A stretch of 64,000 nucleotides of DNA, taken from NCBI RefSeq assembly GCF_040939455.1, contig NC_134120.1:15242501-15306500 (forward strand), given 5' to 3'. Of this stretch, positions 24,615-36,489 are shown one piece after another. The stretch is from Microcebus murinus (Eukaryota > Chordata > Mammalia > Primates > Cheirogaleidae). Within the stretch, counting starts at the first letter, position 1, and the number at the start of each line of letters is the position of its first letter. The notes beneath the pieces were generated by a model. It worked only from the letters and a program-made list of their open reading frames with translations. It made no database searches and was not told the DNA's origin. The position numbers were made by a program, and so were the translations under genes.

Positions 24615-24863
24615 CACCAACAGAATCCTATTATATTATGAGAAATCCAAGCCTCCAGGAGGCGCGCAGGGACTTTCAAGGAAGATAACAGTATGTAATT
24701 AAAAGCCAGCACCTCCTCCTGCTCAGGCGCGTTCTAACCGGCCTGGGAAAGGTGAGGCTCCGCGGCGCCAGGCGGGCGCACCTGACCCTTCCGCAGGCCC
24801 ACTGGGCGCTCTGTGGCCGTGACCGCCCTCTTGAGGACCAGCTCTCATAATCGGGTCTCAGCT

Positions 24864-24975
24864 TGTTAACTGAACCATAGTGGGCAGAGTTAATGACTCA
24901 TTAGTGATTAATTCCTTTACTGCACCTTAATTACTCACTGTAAAACCCGTTTCGTAAAACTGGATTAAATCATGT
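24864..24975. promoter_or_regulatory. homeodomain-site-dense block downstream of RAX
   Basis: Within about 110 bases: GTTAACTGAACC, GTTAATGACTCATTAG, TGATTAATTCC, CCTTAATTACTC and GGATTAAATC. These are at least five ATTA/TAAT cores plus an OTX-type GGATTA. It is repeat-free and bounded by GC-rich sequence. This pattern resembles deeply conserved enhancers, but I infer that from composition alone. Confidence 0.4.
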
Positions 24976-25753
24976 AGATCCTTGGCGGCAACTCTCACAG
25001 CCCGAGGACGTGGAGACTACCGGGCTCCCACAACCCCTTGACAGGTCGGCTTATTAACTGCAGGTGCAAGGGTGGCTCCTCAGCCTGGGAGTCCGGAGAG
25101 CTGCGGTCCATCTGTGGCTGTGGCATTGCCTGGTCGGGTGACCCTAAGCAGGGCACCTTCAACAAGCCTCCCTGGAGCCATAAATCTCCCAGATCTCCTC
25201 TCCTCCCTCACACCTCACCCTAGACCCCTAAAACATAACAGCTCATTTTAGCATCACTTTCCTCTGCTCTGTACTAGATATAAGTTTGTGTATTTATTAA
25301 TATGTTAGTGGGTTCTGAGAGAATTGTATACAAGGATGCCTTCCTGTCCAAAGTTGTCTGTGAAATGCTTTTTCCAATCTGAACAGTGGCTGGGTGCTGT
25401 AGCCCTCCCATTGATTTTTTTTAAAAAATTGGTCCCTAGCCCTCTCCCCCTCCAGCTTCTTAATTTCCTGCTATGTTTATTCAATCTGGAGACCTTTACA
25501 AAACCTGAAATGATAAATAAAGAAGAGTCTCCACACTCAAGGAGCATGGCCTAAGGAAGGGAAGGACCCAACTCTACCTGTATTTCCAAATGCCTACTGG
25601 TGTCCTCCACCTCAGCATCCGTAGGGCCCCCAAATGTGTGTGCTCCACATCAAATCTTATTATTCTTTACTCTGTGGCCTCCTAAAAGCTTCCTAAAACC
25701 CTCTTCCCTCTTTCTGCATTCATATCTACCCAACAGATGTGATGAGAGTCATT

Positions 25754-25796
25754 CCTCTCTCTCTCTCTCTTTCTTTCTTTCCTTTCTTTTCTTTCA
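25754..25796. repeat. CT/CTTT-type low-complexity tract
   Basis: TCTCTCTCTC changing to TTTC units. Confidence 0.85.
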
Positions 25797-25879
25797 GAAT
25801 TCTTGACCCCGTAGAGGTGAGTTATATCCCAATTTCCTTTCTACCTTATTTCCTAGCCATACATCTTCCAATATTTTTT

Positions 25880-26000
25880 CCAGAAATGGGGTCTTGCTAT
25901 GTTGCCCAGTCTGGGCTCCAATTCCTGGACTCAAGCGATCCTCCAGCCTCAGCCTTCTGAGTAGCTGGGATTACAGGCATGTGCCACTGTGCCCAGCTCT
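25880..26000 (-). mobile_element. Alu monomer (FLAM/FRAM-like), reverse orientation
   Basis: 'ggggtcttgctatgttgccc', 'gactcaagcgatcctccagc' and 'gctgggattacaggcatgtg': a single monomer of about 120 bases. Confidence 0.85.
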
Positions 26001-26566
26001 TCCAAATTTTAGCTGATCAGTTGGATGCCCAGAACAAACATATCTCCCAGTCTGCCTTTCCATTAGATGTGATTAAATAATGACCAATGTTATGTAAGGG
26101 AAAACCCTCTCTGGCCCCTCTCCTGCCATCCGTTGACTATGATGCAGGTGTGACACAGGCACTGGAGCAGCCATCTTGGGCCATATCATAAAGCCATGTG
26201 TTGAGGATGTCGAACAGAATAGAAGGAACCTAGGTCCCTGACGTACTAGCTCTGGACTGCTACCTAGACTCTCTATTTTAAGTCTAATTTTGGAGGTCAC
26301 TGTCAGCCAAACCTAAGCCTAATTTACTCATTCCTTTCCTTCAACCACTATATGCAATTAAGTACATAGCCCCATCGATTTTACTTCAGAATGTCTCTTA
26401 AATTTTTATGCCCCATCTTTCCTCTCCCTGCCAGTTTCCTGGGTCATCTCTTACTTATGCCAGTGGCCTCCCATGGCATGCAGTGCTTCTATTATGGTCC
26501 TTGCTACATGCAGGCCCATTTTATGGTTATTTCTTCAATGATTCATTTACAGACATTCATTGACTT

Positions 26567-26687
26567 TCTCTCTCTCTCTCTCTCTCTCTCTCCCTCTCTC
26601 CCTCTCTCCCTCTCTCCCTCTCTCCCTCTCTCCCTCTCTCCTCCCCCTCTCCCTCCCTCTCTCTCTCTCCATCTCCCTCTCTCTCTG
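26567..26687. repeat. (CT)n / CCCTCT microsatellite
   Basis: About 120 bases of pure TC followed by TCCC-interrupted units. Gives long Ser/Leu/Pro or Arg/Glu chance frames on the two strands. Confidence 0.95.
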
Positions 26688-26759
26688 CACTAAGCTCTGG
26701 AGCTATAAAGACACAACCTCTATATTGGTATCCTTGTCCCTCGATCCTTTCCATCTGTC

Positions 26760-27010
26760 TTTCACACTATAGCCAGAATTAGATGTCTCAAACAATTCCT
26801 CTTCTTAAAAGCAATTCCTTATGGTCCATGGGACAAAAGCCAAGCTCCTGAGTATGGCATCTGAGGTTCTTCTGAACCTGATGCCACCCATCTTTCCAGG
26901 CTTGTATCTGGTGTTCCTGCTCTGCCCTCTTTCCCTCCTCGCTCTTTGTTCAAGTGACACCAGTGCACTCTTCATTCTGCTGGACCACCGTGTGCTTTTT
27001 CATTTCAAGG
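26760..27010 (+). repeat. ancient interspersed repeat, family not assigned
   Basis: 'agccagaattagatgtctca', 'ggacaaaagccaagctcctg' and 'catctttccaggcttgtatc' follow the wording of a mammal-wide repeat ('aaatccttcaatggcttccc ...' type). Diverged. Confidence 0.45.
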
Positions 27011-27016
27011 CTTTGA

Positions 27017-27985
27017 ACTTTAGACTAATAAATGAGTCCAGCAAGGTGGCAGGATATAAGACCAGTATGCAAAAATCAACTGTATTTCTATATATTTGTA
27101 ATGAACAATCCAAAAATGAGATTAGGGAACAATTCTATCCCCAGTAGCACCAAAAAGAATAAAATACTTAGAAGAAAAGTTTTTGAAAGTGTAAAACTTA
27201 TACTCTGAAAACTATAAACATTGTTGAAAGAAATGAAAGATGGGAAATAAATAGACAAAGATCCCATGTGCATGGATCAGAAGACTTATCATTGTTAAGA
27301 GAGCAGTAGCTCCCAGCTGATCTACAGATTCGACATGATCCCTACCACGATCCCTGCTGACTTCCTTGTACAAATTAACAACCTGATTCTAAAATCCATA
27401 TGGAATTTCAAGGCACCCAGAACAGCCAAAAACAGTGCTGGAAAAAAATAAAGAGGATTCACACTGCCTGATTTCAAAACTTACTACAAAGCAACAGTAA
27501 TCAAAATAGTATAGTGCTGGTATAAGAATAGCCACATAGATCAATTGAATAGGACAGAGTCTAGAAATAAGTCCATATGTCTGTGGTCAACTGATTTTCA
27601 AAAAGGGTGCCAGGACCATTCAGCGGGGACAGACTAGTCCTTTCAACAAGTGGTGCCTGAACAACTGGATATACGGACTCAAAAGACGGAAGCTGGACCC
27701 TTACCTCACAGCACGTACAAAAATTAACTCAAAATAGATCAACTTGCCTAAATGGAAGAGCAAAAACTATAAAACTCTTAGAAAAAGACATAGGTGTAAA
27801 TCTTCATAACCATGGATTTGGCAAAAGCATCTTAGGAAATGAAACGAATAAGCAACAAAAAAATTGATCAATTGGACTTCATCAAAATCTCGAACTTGTG
27901 TGCTTCAAAGGACACCATCAGGAAAATAAAAGGACAACCTATGAGATGGAAGAAAATATTTGCAAATCATGTATCAGCCAAGGCT
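27017..27985 (+). mobile_element. L1 ORF2 fragment, sense orientation
   Basis: L1 ORF2 text from the 'ataaatgagtccagcaaggt' region through 'gcaccaaaaagaataaaata', 'ccctaccacgatccctgctg', 'ggaccattcagcggggacag' and 'ggaagaaaatatttgcaaat'. Frame broken many times; truncated at both ends, with a DNA transposon-like element directly downstream. Confidence 0.85.
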
Positions 27986-28245
27986 GCATCCCCGGCCCCT
28001 GGGCTTCAGACTGTACCAGTCTGTGGCCTGTTAGGGGCCAGGCCACACAGCAGGAGGTGAGCAGCAGGCAAGCCAGCCGTCAAGCAGCAAAGCTTCGTTT
28101 GCATTTACAGCCACCCTCCTTCCCTCGCATCACTGCCTGAGCTCCGCCTCCTGTCAGATCAGCGGCCCATTAGATTCTCATAGGAGCAGGAACCCTTCTG
28201 TGAACTGCGCATGCGAGGGACTAGGTTGTGCAGAGGGCCCGCCCT
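27986..28245 (+). mobile_element. non-autonomous DNA transposon fragment, hAT-like
   Basis: 'catccccggcccctgggctt', 'gtctgtggcctgttaggggc', 'cacacagcaggaggtgagca', 'ctgagctccgcctcctgtca' and 'gaactgcgcatgcgaggga' follow a common primate MER-type element whose full form starts CAGGGGTCCCCAACC, a hAT-type terminus. Only the left portion is present. Confidence 0.6.
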
Positions 28246-28372
28246 GCTGAAGTGGTGAGCTAGTTTTTGCATCTTCCTATTCCTCATTCAAAGCTTGCCT
28301 CCTCTAGCGATCTCCCTTTGGTTTTCCTCATCCCTGCTCCACCCCATCCCTCTTCCAGCCCCACCTCTGCTC

Positions 28373-28412
28373 TTTTTGTTTTGTTTTGTTTTGTTTTGTT
28401 TTGTTTTGTTTT
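28373..28412. repeat. (TTTTG)n microsatellite
   Basis: Eight units of TTTTG. Confidence 0.95.
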
Positions 28413-28629
28413 AGAGCAAATGGGCCCATGGTAAATGTGACTGCCTGATAGTTGACCAAAAATCTGCTCGAGGCTCAAGCTTTAGCCTGGGAGACTTTGT
28501 ACTCTCAAACAGCCATTCGATTACTCAAATGGCAACTCCTTTTGTGTTTTCTATCCCTTATTTTGTTTCTTTTTTGGGGGTGAGGGATACTTCATTCAGA
28601 TTGCTATCATAGCGATTTCATGGGATTTC

Positions 28630-28790
28630 ATGTCAAGAGATTGCAGGAATCCCAGTTCTGCTACTAACTTGCTATGTGGCTTTAGGCAAGACTTTAGACT
28701 TCACTCCGGCTGAAGTTCCTTGGCTGTGAAATAAAAGGGCTGGACTACAGGACCTCCAATATCCTCCCAGCTGCAAAGTTCCTGTCCAGC
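28630..28790 (+). repeat. MIR element
   Basis: 'cccagttctgctactaactt' then 'gctatgtggctttaggcaag' is the MIR core. Confidence 0.8.
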
Positions 28791-29565
28791 AAACAAATTT
28801 ACTTCAGTAATTTGACCAACAGTGCCATCTGATGGCTGCTTTGAGAACTTCACCTACTGATTTCGCATTAGAAGTTTGTTAACAGCTTGCTGGTCTTCTG
28901 GAATACACAGCAACGAAAACGGCCTTTCCTCAGCCAAATAACGACCTTCCCTTCTGAGTCCCCCTCAAATACTTGCACTTCATGTCTCCCCTTAGATGGA
29001 AAGCCCCTCCTTTTCCATTCAGATGCCCACCCAGGCGAAGTCAGCCCAACCACAGGGATTTTTATGTCATTAAGGCCTTCAGAGAAATGTAGAGACCAAG
29101 GGAACTTATACTTTCATGTTTTCACACTGCTCCTTGATTCTTGTTAGGAAGAAATTGGTTCAAAGTTAATTTCTTCAAAGGGTGCTTAACTTAACCTCTT
29201 AAACCTCTCATGAGAAAATATTTGCTTTTTTAAATAAAATGAGCCCTCAAGTAGGGCAGTTCTGAATTCAAATCTAATCAATTCAAAAAAATTCTACTAA
29301 AGGTAGAGTCTGAGATGCTTGTGCAGTAGGAAAATAATTAATGCATCGTGCCCTTTTACTGGCACTTTCAAATCACAGCAAATAAATAATAGGTCTAGTC
29401 CTGCCATTAGACATTATGTACTATAGGATTTCCACCCAGGTTAGTCTCTAAAACCTGGCATTTAATACTAAGGTATTAATACTGTAAGTACCCTAATATA
29501 TCATTCATCTGGAAATATTTATGTTTTAAGAATACCTTTCCAGGGGTACAATGACCAACTTAAAT
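28791..29565. other. intergenic, nothing recognised
   Basis: AT-rich unique sequence; no coding or repeat signature that I can name. Confidence 0.45.
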
Positions 29566-29576
29566 AAATAACTTTT

Positions 29577-29854
29577 TTTTTTTTTTTTGAGACAGAGTCT
29601 CACTCTGTTGCCCAGGCTAGAATGCCATGGCATCAGCCTAGCTCACAGCAACCTCAATCTCCTAGGCTCAAGCAATCCTTCGGCCTCAGCCTCCTGAGTA
29701 GCTGTGACTACAGCCATGCGCCACCATGCCCGGCTAATTTTTTCTCTATATTTTTACTTGGGTCTCGCTCTTGCTCAGGCTGGTTTTGAACTCCTGACCT
29801 TGAGCAGCCTCCCAGTGTGCTAGGATTACAGGCATGAGCCACCATGCCTGGCCA
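29577..29854 (-). mobile_element. Alu (lemur-lineage type), reverse orientation, with TSD
   Basis: Poly-T, 'gagacagagtctcactctgt', 'catcagcctagctcacagca' and 'gtgctaggattacaggcatg'. AAATAACTTTT repeats on both sides (29566-29576 and 29856-29866). The 'gcatcagcctagctcacagc' wording is typical of strepsirrhine Alus. Confidence 0.9.
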
Positions 29855-29984
29855 GAAATAACTTTTTAATTGTAGAATTTTAGGTCTGTAAAAAATCAGG
29901 TGAGGAGAGACCTTGCAGTCCAGTGACTTCTTTTGACCTCCCTCCAATTAGCAGACATGTGACTGAGGTGCTAGTGATATTAAG

Positions 29985-30290
29985 GGTCACAGGAAGACGA
30001 AGCTGTCAGTATCTTGACTGTGGCGGTGGATGCATGAGCCTACACAGATGGCAAAAATGTATAGAGCGCAGTACACACAAGTACAGGTATAACTGGGGAA
30101 ATCTGAATAAAATTAGTGCGTTGCATCAATGTCGATATCCTGGTTGTGATACTGTAGTATAATTTTGCAAAATGTTACCATTGGAGGAAATTAGGCAAAC
30201 TGTAAAAGAGATCTCTCTGTATTATTTCCTATGACTGCATGTGAATCTACAACTATCTCAAAATTTTCAATTAAAAAAGGGAGAGCTTAA
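29985..30290 (+). mobile_element. L1M-type 3' end
   Basis: 'tttgcaaaatgttaccattg', 'gagatctctctgtattattt' and 'actgcatgtgaatctacaac' followed by 'aattaaaaaaggg' is the 3' UTR and tail of an old L1M subfamily. Confidence 0.7.
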
Positions 30291-30299
30291 CTTATTTGG

Positions 30300-30790
30300 G
30301 GGAGAGGGGGTGATATAAGAGAAGCTTCTTTGAAGAAGTGACATAGAAGCCAAGACATGAAGGCAAAGGGGCAGCAGAATGTGCCAAGGCCCAAAGCAGC
30401 AAGTAGCTTGGCGAATCCATTTCACTAAACGGAGTCCGATGAGACTGGAGTCGTGTAAGCGAGGCAAACAGTGGCGTCAGGTGAGGCCGGAGGCAGCGGC
30501 CAGGTCAGGCAGGGCAATGGGCCATTGTGAAGATTTGCCCTTCTGCCCGTCAATAAAGGGAGGTTGCAGAAGGTTGAAGGCGGAGAGTTATATGATCCCC
30601 TATGGACTTTGGGCGTATGGGGAACGTGCTGGAAGGCTGCAAGGAGGCAGATGGAGAAGGCTTTTGGGCCATGTGGCAGTGTGGTAGGAGTATGGCAGCA
30701 TCCCTTAAGAAAGACATTCAGGTGATGAGGTTCATTCTGGACTCAGTGAAAGGGCACAAGCAGAAGAATATTATATCTCAAGGTTGGACT
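30300..30790 (+). repeat. ancient dispersed repeat, copy 3 of 3
   Basis: 'gcaaaggggcagcagaatgt', 'caaggcccaaagcagcaagt' and 'gttgaaggcggagagttata' show the same repeat family as 1-620 and 7600-9146. Strongly diverged. Confidence 0.5.
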
Positions 30791-31384
30791 TAATAAATAA
30801 AGGAGTGTCAGCCCTTTAGCTCAGCAGAACTGGAAAAACAGCTGAAAATCCTGGTTGAAGTCTACAAGAAAAGAAATCAATGTCACCTCACCAACTGGTT
30901 AACCACCTTGGGTTTCCTTTTTGTTGGTTATACTCTGGGAACCACGTGCTTATCCAGCACTGCCAACCATGGGGCGGGGGGAGGCCTCGGGGTTACCCTG
31001 ACAATCCACCAGAGCCACAGCTGGACCCTTATTGTCACCTGACTTGCTAGGTTGCTGGTAACAAATGTCCTTCCAGTTTAAAGTAGTACGTGGCTTCTTG
31101 TTTAGGTGGCAGCTGGTTGGGATTGCATGTTTTGCTTTTAGCCAACTTAAAATGAAGAAAGTCAGTCCGCGTGGCCTGGAGGACAGGGAATAAATCAACC
31201 ACCAAGCTCGGGACCCAGCCCCTCAGCAAGTAGACTGGAGTTAGGAGAGTTAGAGGAACGCCCCAGCCCCACTGCTCCACCAGGACCAAGATTGGATACA
31301 GACATTTATTTATATCTTCAAAACTTGACAAACAGATTCTCACTTTATGTGACTTTTTTTTTAACATTTCACCTATCAAAATCA
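30791..31384. other. intergenic, nothing recognised
   Basis: No repeat or gene that I can name. The 112-residue - frame at 31047-31385 has no domain or context. Confidence 0.4.
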
Positions 31385-31562
31385 TATAGAACCATAGTCC
31401 CAGCTACTAGGGAGGCAGAGGCAGGAAGGTGGGAGGACCACTTGAGCACAGGAGTTTGAGGTTGCATAGAACTATTATCACAACTGTGAATAGCTAATGC
31501 ACTCCAGCCCGGGCAACATAGCAAGACCCCATCTCTGAGAAAAACAACAACAACAAGAAAAC
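31385..31562 (+). mobile_element. Alu right-half fragment
   Basis: 'tagtcccagctactagggag', 'ccacttgagcacaggagttt', 'gcactccagcccgggcaaca' and an A-rich tail (AACAACAACAAG) at 31542-31562. Confidence 0.85.
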
Positions 31563-31875
31563 ATATAGAATTTCTTGAAGTCTTCCTGTAAATTCAATCT
31601 CTCTCTCAATCTGATTATCCAGAGAATCATTATTCTTCACAAATTTCTACTTGTGAGGTTAAAATCTCTACATAACGATTGTTTGTTCTATGAGAACTGT
31701 GCCTTCAGTTATCTTGCAGACACATAAAGTGCCACAAAATTAGGTGAAACAGAGCAGAGAGAGAGAGATCAAACTGGGGTTTGGGCCATGCAAACCCCAG
31801 GAGCTCAGTGAGAATCTGAGTAAGGCTTGCTTTTTGGTTTGTTTCAAGATACAGTGAGAACTCTCAGCAAATGGA

Positions 31876-31907
31876 GATCAGACCATCTGGAATGGGATGG
31901 TCTGATC
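31876..31907. repeat. perfect 12-base inverted repeat (hairpin)
   Basis: GATCAGACCATC (31876-31887) and its exact reverse complement GATGGTCTGATC (31896-31907) flank the 8-base loop TGGAATGG. Not part of a repeat I recognise. Confidence 0.85.
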
Positions 31908-32430
31908 CCAAACACTCCAGTGGGTTCTATCCGGGCTCTGCTCGCTTATTGAGAATGGCTCACCAGTAGCACTTTAGAGTGGATTGCATTGCCTAGCAAT
32001 CTGGCCTCTTTGTTGACAGGCTTCCTGCCTTATTCTGGTGACCAGGCTGGGAAAGAGTGAATCTTCAGTATCAGCCAGCAGAGCCAATAGTACGTGGGCG
32101 AACCACCTTCTGAAATGTTGCACACAACTAGAGAATCATAAGCATGAACAGGAGTTTAAAAACTATTATTGAACAAACCATGGAGCAGTCTTCTTACCCC
32201 CCACATGGATAACATTAAGCTATCATAATAAATTCAAATGCCTAGAATGGGCAGGCAGGTGATGTAAGCAAATGAAGCAGGCAGGGCCGTGCACTTGGGC
32301 GTGGTGGGGAGTGTGGCAAAGTGGAGAATGTGTGCCTCATACCTAGGCACAGTACCAGCACTGATTGTCTCCTGGGAAAGCAGGCACTGTAGCAGGTCTT
32401 CTGATTTTGCAAAAGCTTGCAACCTGCGTG

Positions 32431-32721
32431 TTTTTTTTAAGAGACAGGATCTTGCTCTGTTCACCCAGGCTGGAGTACAGTGTCCTGATCATAGCTCATT
32501 ACAACCTTGAACTCCTGAGCTCAAGAGATCCTCCCACCTCAGCCGCCCAAGTAGCCGGGACTACAGATGCACACTATACCCAGCTAATTTTTTGTAAAAA
32601 TTGTAGAGAGGGTCTCACTATGTTGCCCAGACTGGTCTTAAACTCTTGGCCTCAAGCAATCCTCCCACCTCAGGCTCCCAAAATGCTGGGATTATAGGCT
32701 TGAGCCACCACACCCAGCTTC
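32431..32721 (-). mobile_element. Alu element (AluJ-like), reverse orientation
   Basis: 'gagacaggatcttgctctgt', 'catagctcattacaacctt', 'gggtctcactatgttgccca' and 'atgctgggattataggcttg'. Lacks the lemur insert; an old copy. Confidence 0.9.
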
Positions 32722-33600
32722 AACCTGTATTTTTATATGAAATCCTTTGATATTTAAGTGTTTGTGACTAATTCTAATTTCTAAGACACCGTCTAGGCAA
32801 ATAGCATGTCTCCAAACAGCATCTGATCAGCAGGCTGCCTGTTCCTGTCTATGAAGTTAAATTGTTTTTCACATTATCCACCTTTCACTTCTTCCTCCCT
32901 CCCCAGGAGTTAAGTGGGAAGCAAGGAATTCCCTCTACAATCTGGTCTGGGCCTGTTTTGTTTAGTTTTCATTTTTTAATTCAAGTTGAACCCTCAGCCT
33001 GTCCATTTAGGCTGTCTTTAGTTGTGGCATCTTGGGAAACTGCCAGGTGGAGAAGGCAATTTGAAGCTCTCCATTTCCTTTTCATTTCTGTTTATGTCAG
33101 CCGTGGAGTTGGAACAGCAATTATGTTGTTACAGTAACGGCCTCTTCTGTTGCAAGGCAAAGAAAGGAGTAGAATGAGAGAAGCCCTGACAAAGGAGAGG
33201 AACAGCCTGTCAACTGTAATCACCAGGTTAGTGCTTTGAGCAAGGGAAATGGATTCGTTCCTGCTCTTGAAGACTCATAGCTTTCAAACTATCCAGAGAA
33301 CTTTACATGAGCATCTGAGAATGCAATAAAACCTAGAATGTTTCCACTTAACGGCAGTGACTAATTTTTTAAATTCCTCTATTGATGGAACCAGAATTGT
33401 GTAAGGTCACAAGCAATGCATTTCATACTTGTATTACAGCAGATGCTGTTGGGTGTCCATCCCAAACTAATGCCACCCTTCCTTCCTTACTGAGAGAATC
33501 TTGTTTTTGTTTAGGTACTTGTCCCTCCTTCCAGTTGGTAAATCCTAACTGGGTGAGGCCAGTCATAGTGGTCCCTTCTTTTTGGCGATGATACATCCTT
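32722..33600. other. intergenic, nothing recognised
   Basis: Unique-looking AT-rich sequence. Short chance frames only. Confidence 0.4.
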
Positions 33601-34060
33601 GAGCTTTGTACATCCTTCATTAGTACTGGGTTCAGGGCAAACATGTAACCCAACTGGTTACGGAGGTACTCTATGAGGGACATAGAGGCATCTGGAAAAG
33701 GATTTATCTCTATTAATTAGGTGAAACATAAAAAGAGATGGTCTTTCTTCTTCCTCTGAATGTTGTCCTGGCTGGATGTGACACCTGGAACTCCTGTAGC
33801 CATCTTGTGACCATGAGAGAAGTCAGTGTAAGGACAAATCTGACATGCTGGTGGCAGAGTAGGAAGACAAAAAAGCCCTCATCCCTGAAGATATATTTGA
33901 GTCACTGGGTTTTTAATAAATGGAACAACACAAGCCTGGGTTCTTCCCTCCTCTGGAGTTCTTATACATGAGATAATAAATCTTTCTATCTTTAATGCCA
34001 GTTCAAGTTGAGAGCTTTCTGTTACTAACAGCCAAAGGTATCCTAGCTGATACAATGTTC
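33601..34060 (+). repeat. ancient repeat 3' end, family unassigned
   Basis: 'gtagccatcttgtgaccatg', 'attgagtcactgggttttta'-like text and 'ccaaaggtatcctagctgat' are the wording of an old mammalian repeat tail. A related copy lies at about 35400-35620. Confidence 0.4.
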
Positions 34061-34241
34061 ATTCCTAAAGGTCTACAAAAATAATCTCTTTCCATCTAGA
34101 CTCCTGTGGAATCATTCATTCATCATCTGTTAATTAGTTTAATGTGTCCAATCACAGGGAAACCAAATACAGTACCATGGGTTCCTTTCTGCCAAAGTCC
34201 AGAGTACTTACCTGGGCCTGTTTGTTTACCAAAACACCTTG

Positions 34242-34697
34242 TGCCATAGTTTGGTTTCTCTGAATCCTCAAAATCTCATGTTGAAATTTGATTACCAGTG
34301 TTGGAGGTGGTTGCCTAATGAGAGGTTTTTGGGTTATGGGGGTTGATTCCTCATGGATAGATTAACACTTCCTGGGGATGGGAGGGGTGAGTTTTTGCTC
34401 TATTAGTTTCCTTGAGAGCTGGTTGTTTAAAAAAAAAAACAAAAAACAAAAAACCTGGCACCTCCTTCCTCTCTTTCTCTCTTCTCCCTCTTCCTCTCTT
34501 GCCATGTGATCTCTGCACACACCAGCTCTGCTTTACTTTCTGCCACGAACGGAGGCAGGCTGAAGCCCTCACCAGTAGCAGATTTGGCACCATGTTTCTT
34601 GTACAGCCTGCAGAACTGTAAGCCAAATAAACCTCTTTTCTTTATAAATTACCCAGCCTCAGGTATTCCCTTATAGCAACATGAATGGACTAAGACA
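34242..34697 (+). mobile_element. MaLR-type solo LTR (MST/THE1 group)
   Basis: A 456-base LTR starting TGCCATAGTTTGG and ending GGACTAAGACA, flanked by the 5-base duplication CCTTG (34237-34241 and 34698-34702), the TSD size of the ERVL-MaLR class. It carries the usual 'gaactgtaagccaaataaac' polyadenylation region and 'ataaattacccagcctcagg'. An A-rich tract interrupts it at 34430-34452. No internal region; solo LTR. Confidence 0.85.
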
Positions 34698-35089
34698 CCT
34701 TGTTTCTGATGGAGGAGTGCAAATACACCTCCCACATGTATGTATACATAAACACATGCATGAAGATAGGTGCGATACAGCATGGAGTGGGTTTTTTCCA
34801 TGTAAGTAGATACTTGGAAAATACCATACCTTGAGTTTAATTTTAGAAATTAAAGATGACATCCAATCTACAAAACATTATGTCTATCACAGCCTCTTGT
34901 TTTCAGAGATGAAGACTGGAAGAAGCCATGAAGAAAGCATACTGTCTGTAAACCGTGGTTTTCTGGCACTCAGCATTCAGAATGAGACATGGGGCAGGAC
35001 AACTTCATATTAAACATGGAGACTTATTGTCTAGGAGTCTTTCAACCATGTCAGGCTTAATACCCAGCAGGTATTGGTTCCTTGCTAGG

Positions 35090-35660
35090 ATTTAATCTTG
35101 TAATAGCCGACATGGCAAACACTGCTAGTTGCCTGTCCAACATCCATCCTCTTCTTTTTCTTGTTAAGAGAAACATGTTTTGGTTTTTTTGTTCAGGAGG
35201 GAAGGAGTGATGCGGTAAGCAGTTTTCCCTAGCTGAAAAATGACATTTCTCAGGGTTTCTTGCTGCTAGAAGTGGTCATGTAGCATAGTTCTGACCAAAA
35301 CACAAAAGTTGAAGATTTCTGAGAAAACTTTGCTTTCTTGATATAGACCCTACCCTTTTCTCTTCCTTTTCTGTTTTCTGAATGAAGCTGGGTGTGTTGT
35401 CTGGGGCTGCAGCAGCCATCTCATGACTAACTATGAGGGGAAATTTAAGAAAACCACAAAGATCTTAGCTATGAATCCTTGGATCACTGCACTGGTCTGT
35501 ACTGCTTGCCCCTAAACTTCTTATGATATGAGGGAAAATTAAACTTCTATCTTCTTTAAGCCATGGATATTTGGTTTGGTTTGGTTTTGTCACATGTATC
35601 CAAATGCAATTTCTAATCAATATAGATACAACGGATAGCCAAAGTGTCACATGCTCTTGA
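35090..35660 (+). repeat. ancient repeat, family unassigned
   Basis: 'gaaaattaaacttctatctt' and 'ctttaagccatggatatttgg' match the 3' wording of an old mammalian repeat; 'gcagccatctcatgactaac' precedes it. Diverged; boundaries approximate. Confidence 0.4.
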
Positions 35661-36025
35661 AGGAAAGGTCTCTAGGTTGTCAACCATCGGTATAAGTCAT
35701 TAGGGGAAATCCCTTATTTGGAAATAATAAACTAAAATGATTAATATCAGAGTAGATTTTTATATTTCATATTAGTTTATAATAAAAAACTCTCAGAGCT
35801 AAGTAAATTAGGAGGCAAAAGAGAATTTTTAAAAATATGAGCAATCATGTTTTTATCGTTCCCAGAGTATGCTTTTAATATTAAAGTACTTCTTCTGAGA
35901 TGAGCTAAAGAATCCAGATGATACTCTTGGACAAGATAGGGTATAATTACAATGTCAGAGAGTAGAAGGACTAAAAATACTCTCATCCTCTTCCTTGGAG
36001 CTATTAGAGTTGGCTTGGGTTTTTT

Positions 36026-36351
36026 TTGTTGTTGTTTGTTTTTTTCCAGACACTCACTTTGTTGCTCAGGCTAGAGTGAGTGCCATGGCATCAGCCTAGC
36101 TCACAGCAACCTCAATCTCCTGGGCTCAAGTGATCCTCCTGCCTCAGCCTCCCAAGTAGCAGGGACTACAGGCATGTGCCACCATGCCCGGCTAATTTTT
36201 TTTGTATATATATTTGGTCAATTAATTTCTTTCTATTTTTAGTAGAGACGGGGTCTCGCTCAGGCTGGTTTCGAACTCCCAACCTTGAGCAATCCACCTG
36301 CCTCGGCCTCCCAGAGTGCTAGGATTACAGGCGTGAGCCACCGCGCCCGGC
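36026..36351 (-). mobile_element. lemur-type Alu, reverse orientation, with TSD
   Basis: Full dimer with the mid insert 'ttggtcaattaatttctttc'. Direct repeats TTGGCTTGGGTTTTT at 36010-36024 and 36352-36366. The T-rich tail is interrupted by GTTG units. Confidence 0.93.
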
Positions 36352-36489
36352 TTGGCTTGGGTTTTTGATGCACCCTCAGGCATTGATCAGGTGGCCCTCT
36401 CAGTTCACCGTGGTAATGAACTGTCTCCTTTGTCCATCAGGCCATATGTTATATAACATATGTGGACCAAGTACAGTGGAAGAACTGGG

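Noticed and set aside
26557..26754. Arg/Glu or Ser/Leu repeat proteins
   Set aside because: Translation of a CT microsatellite.
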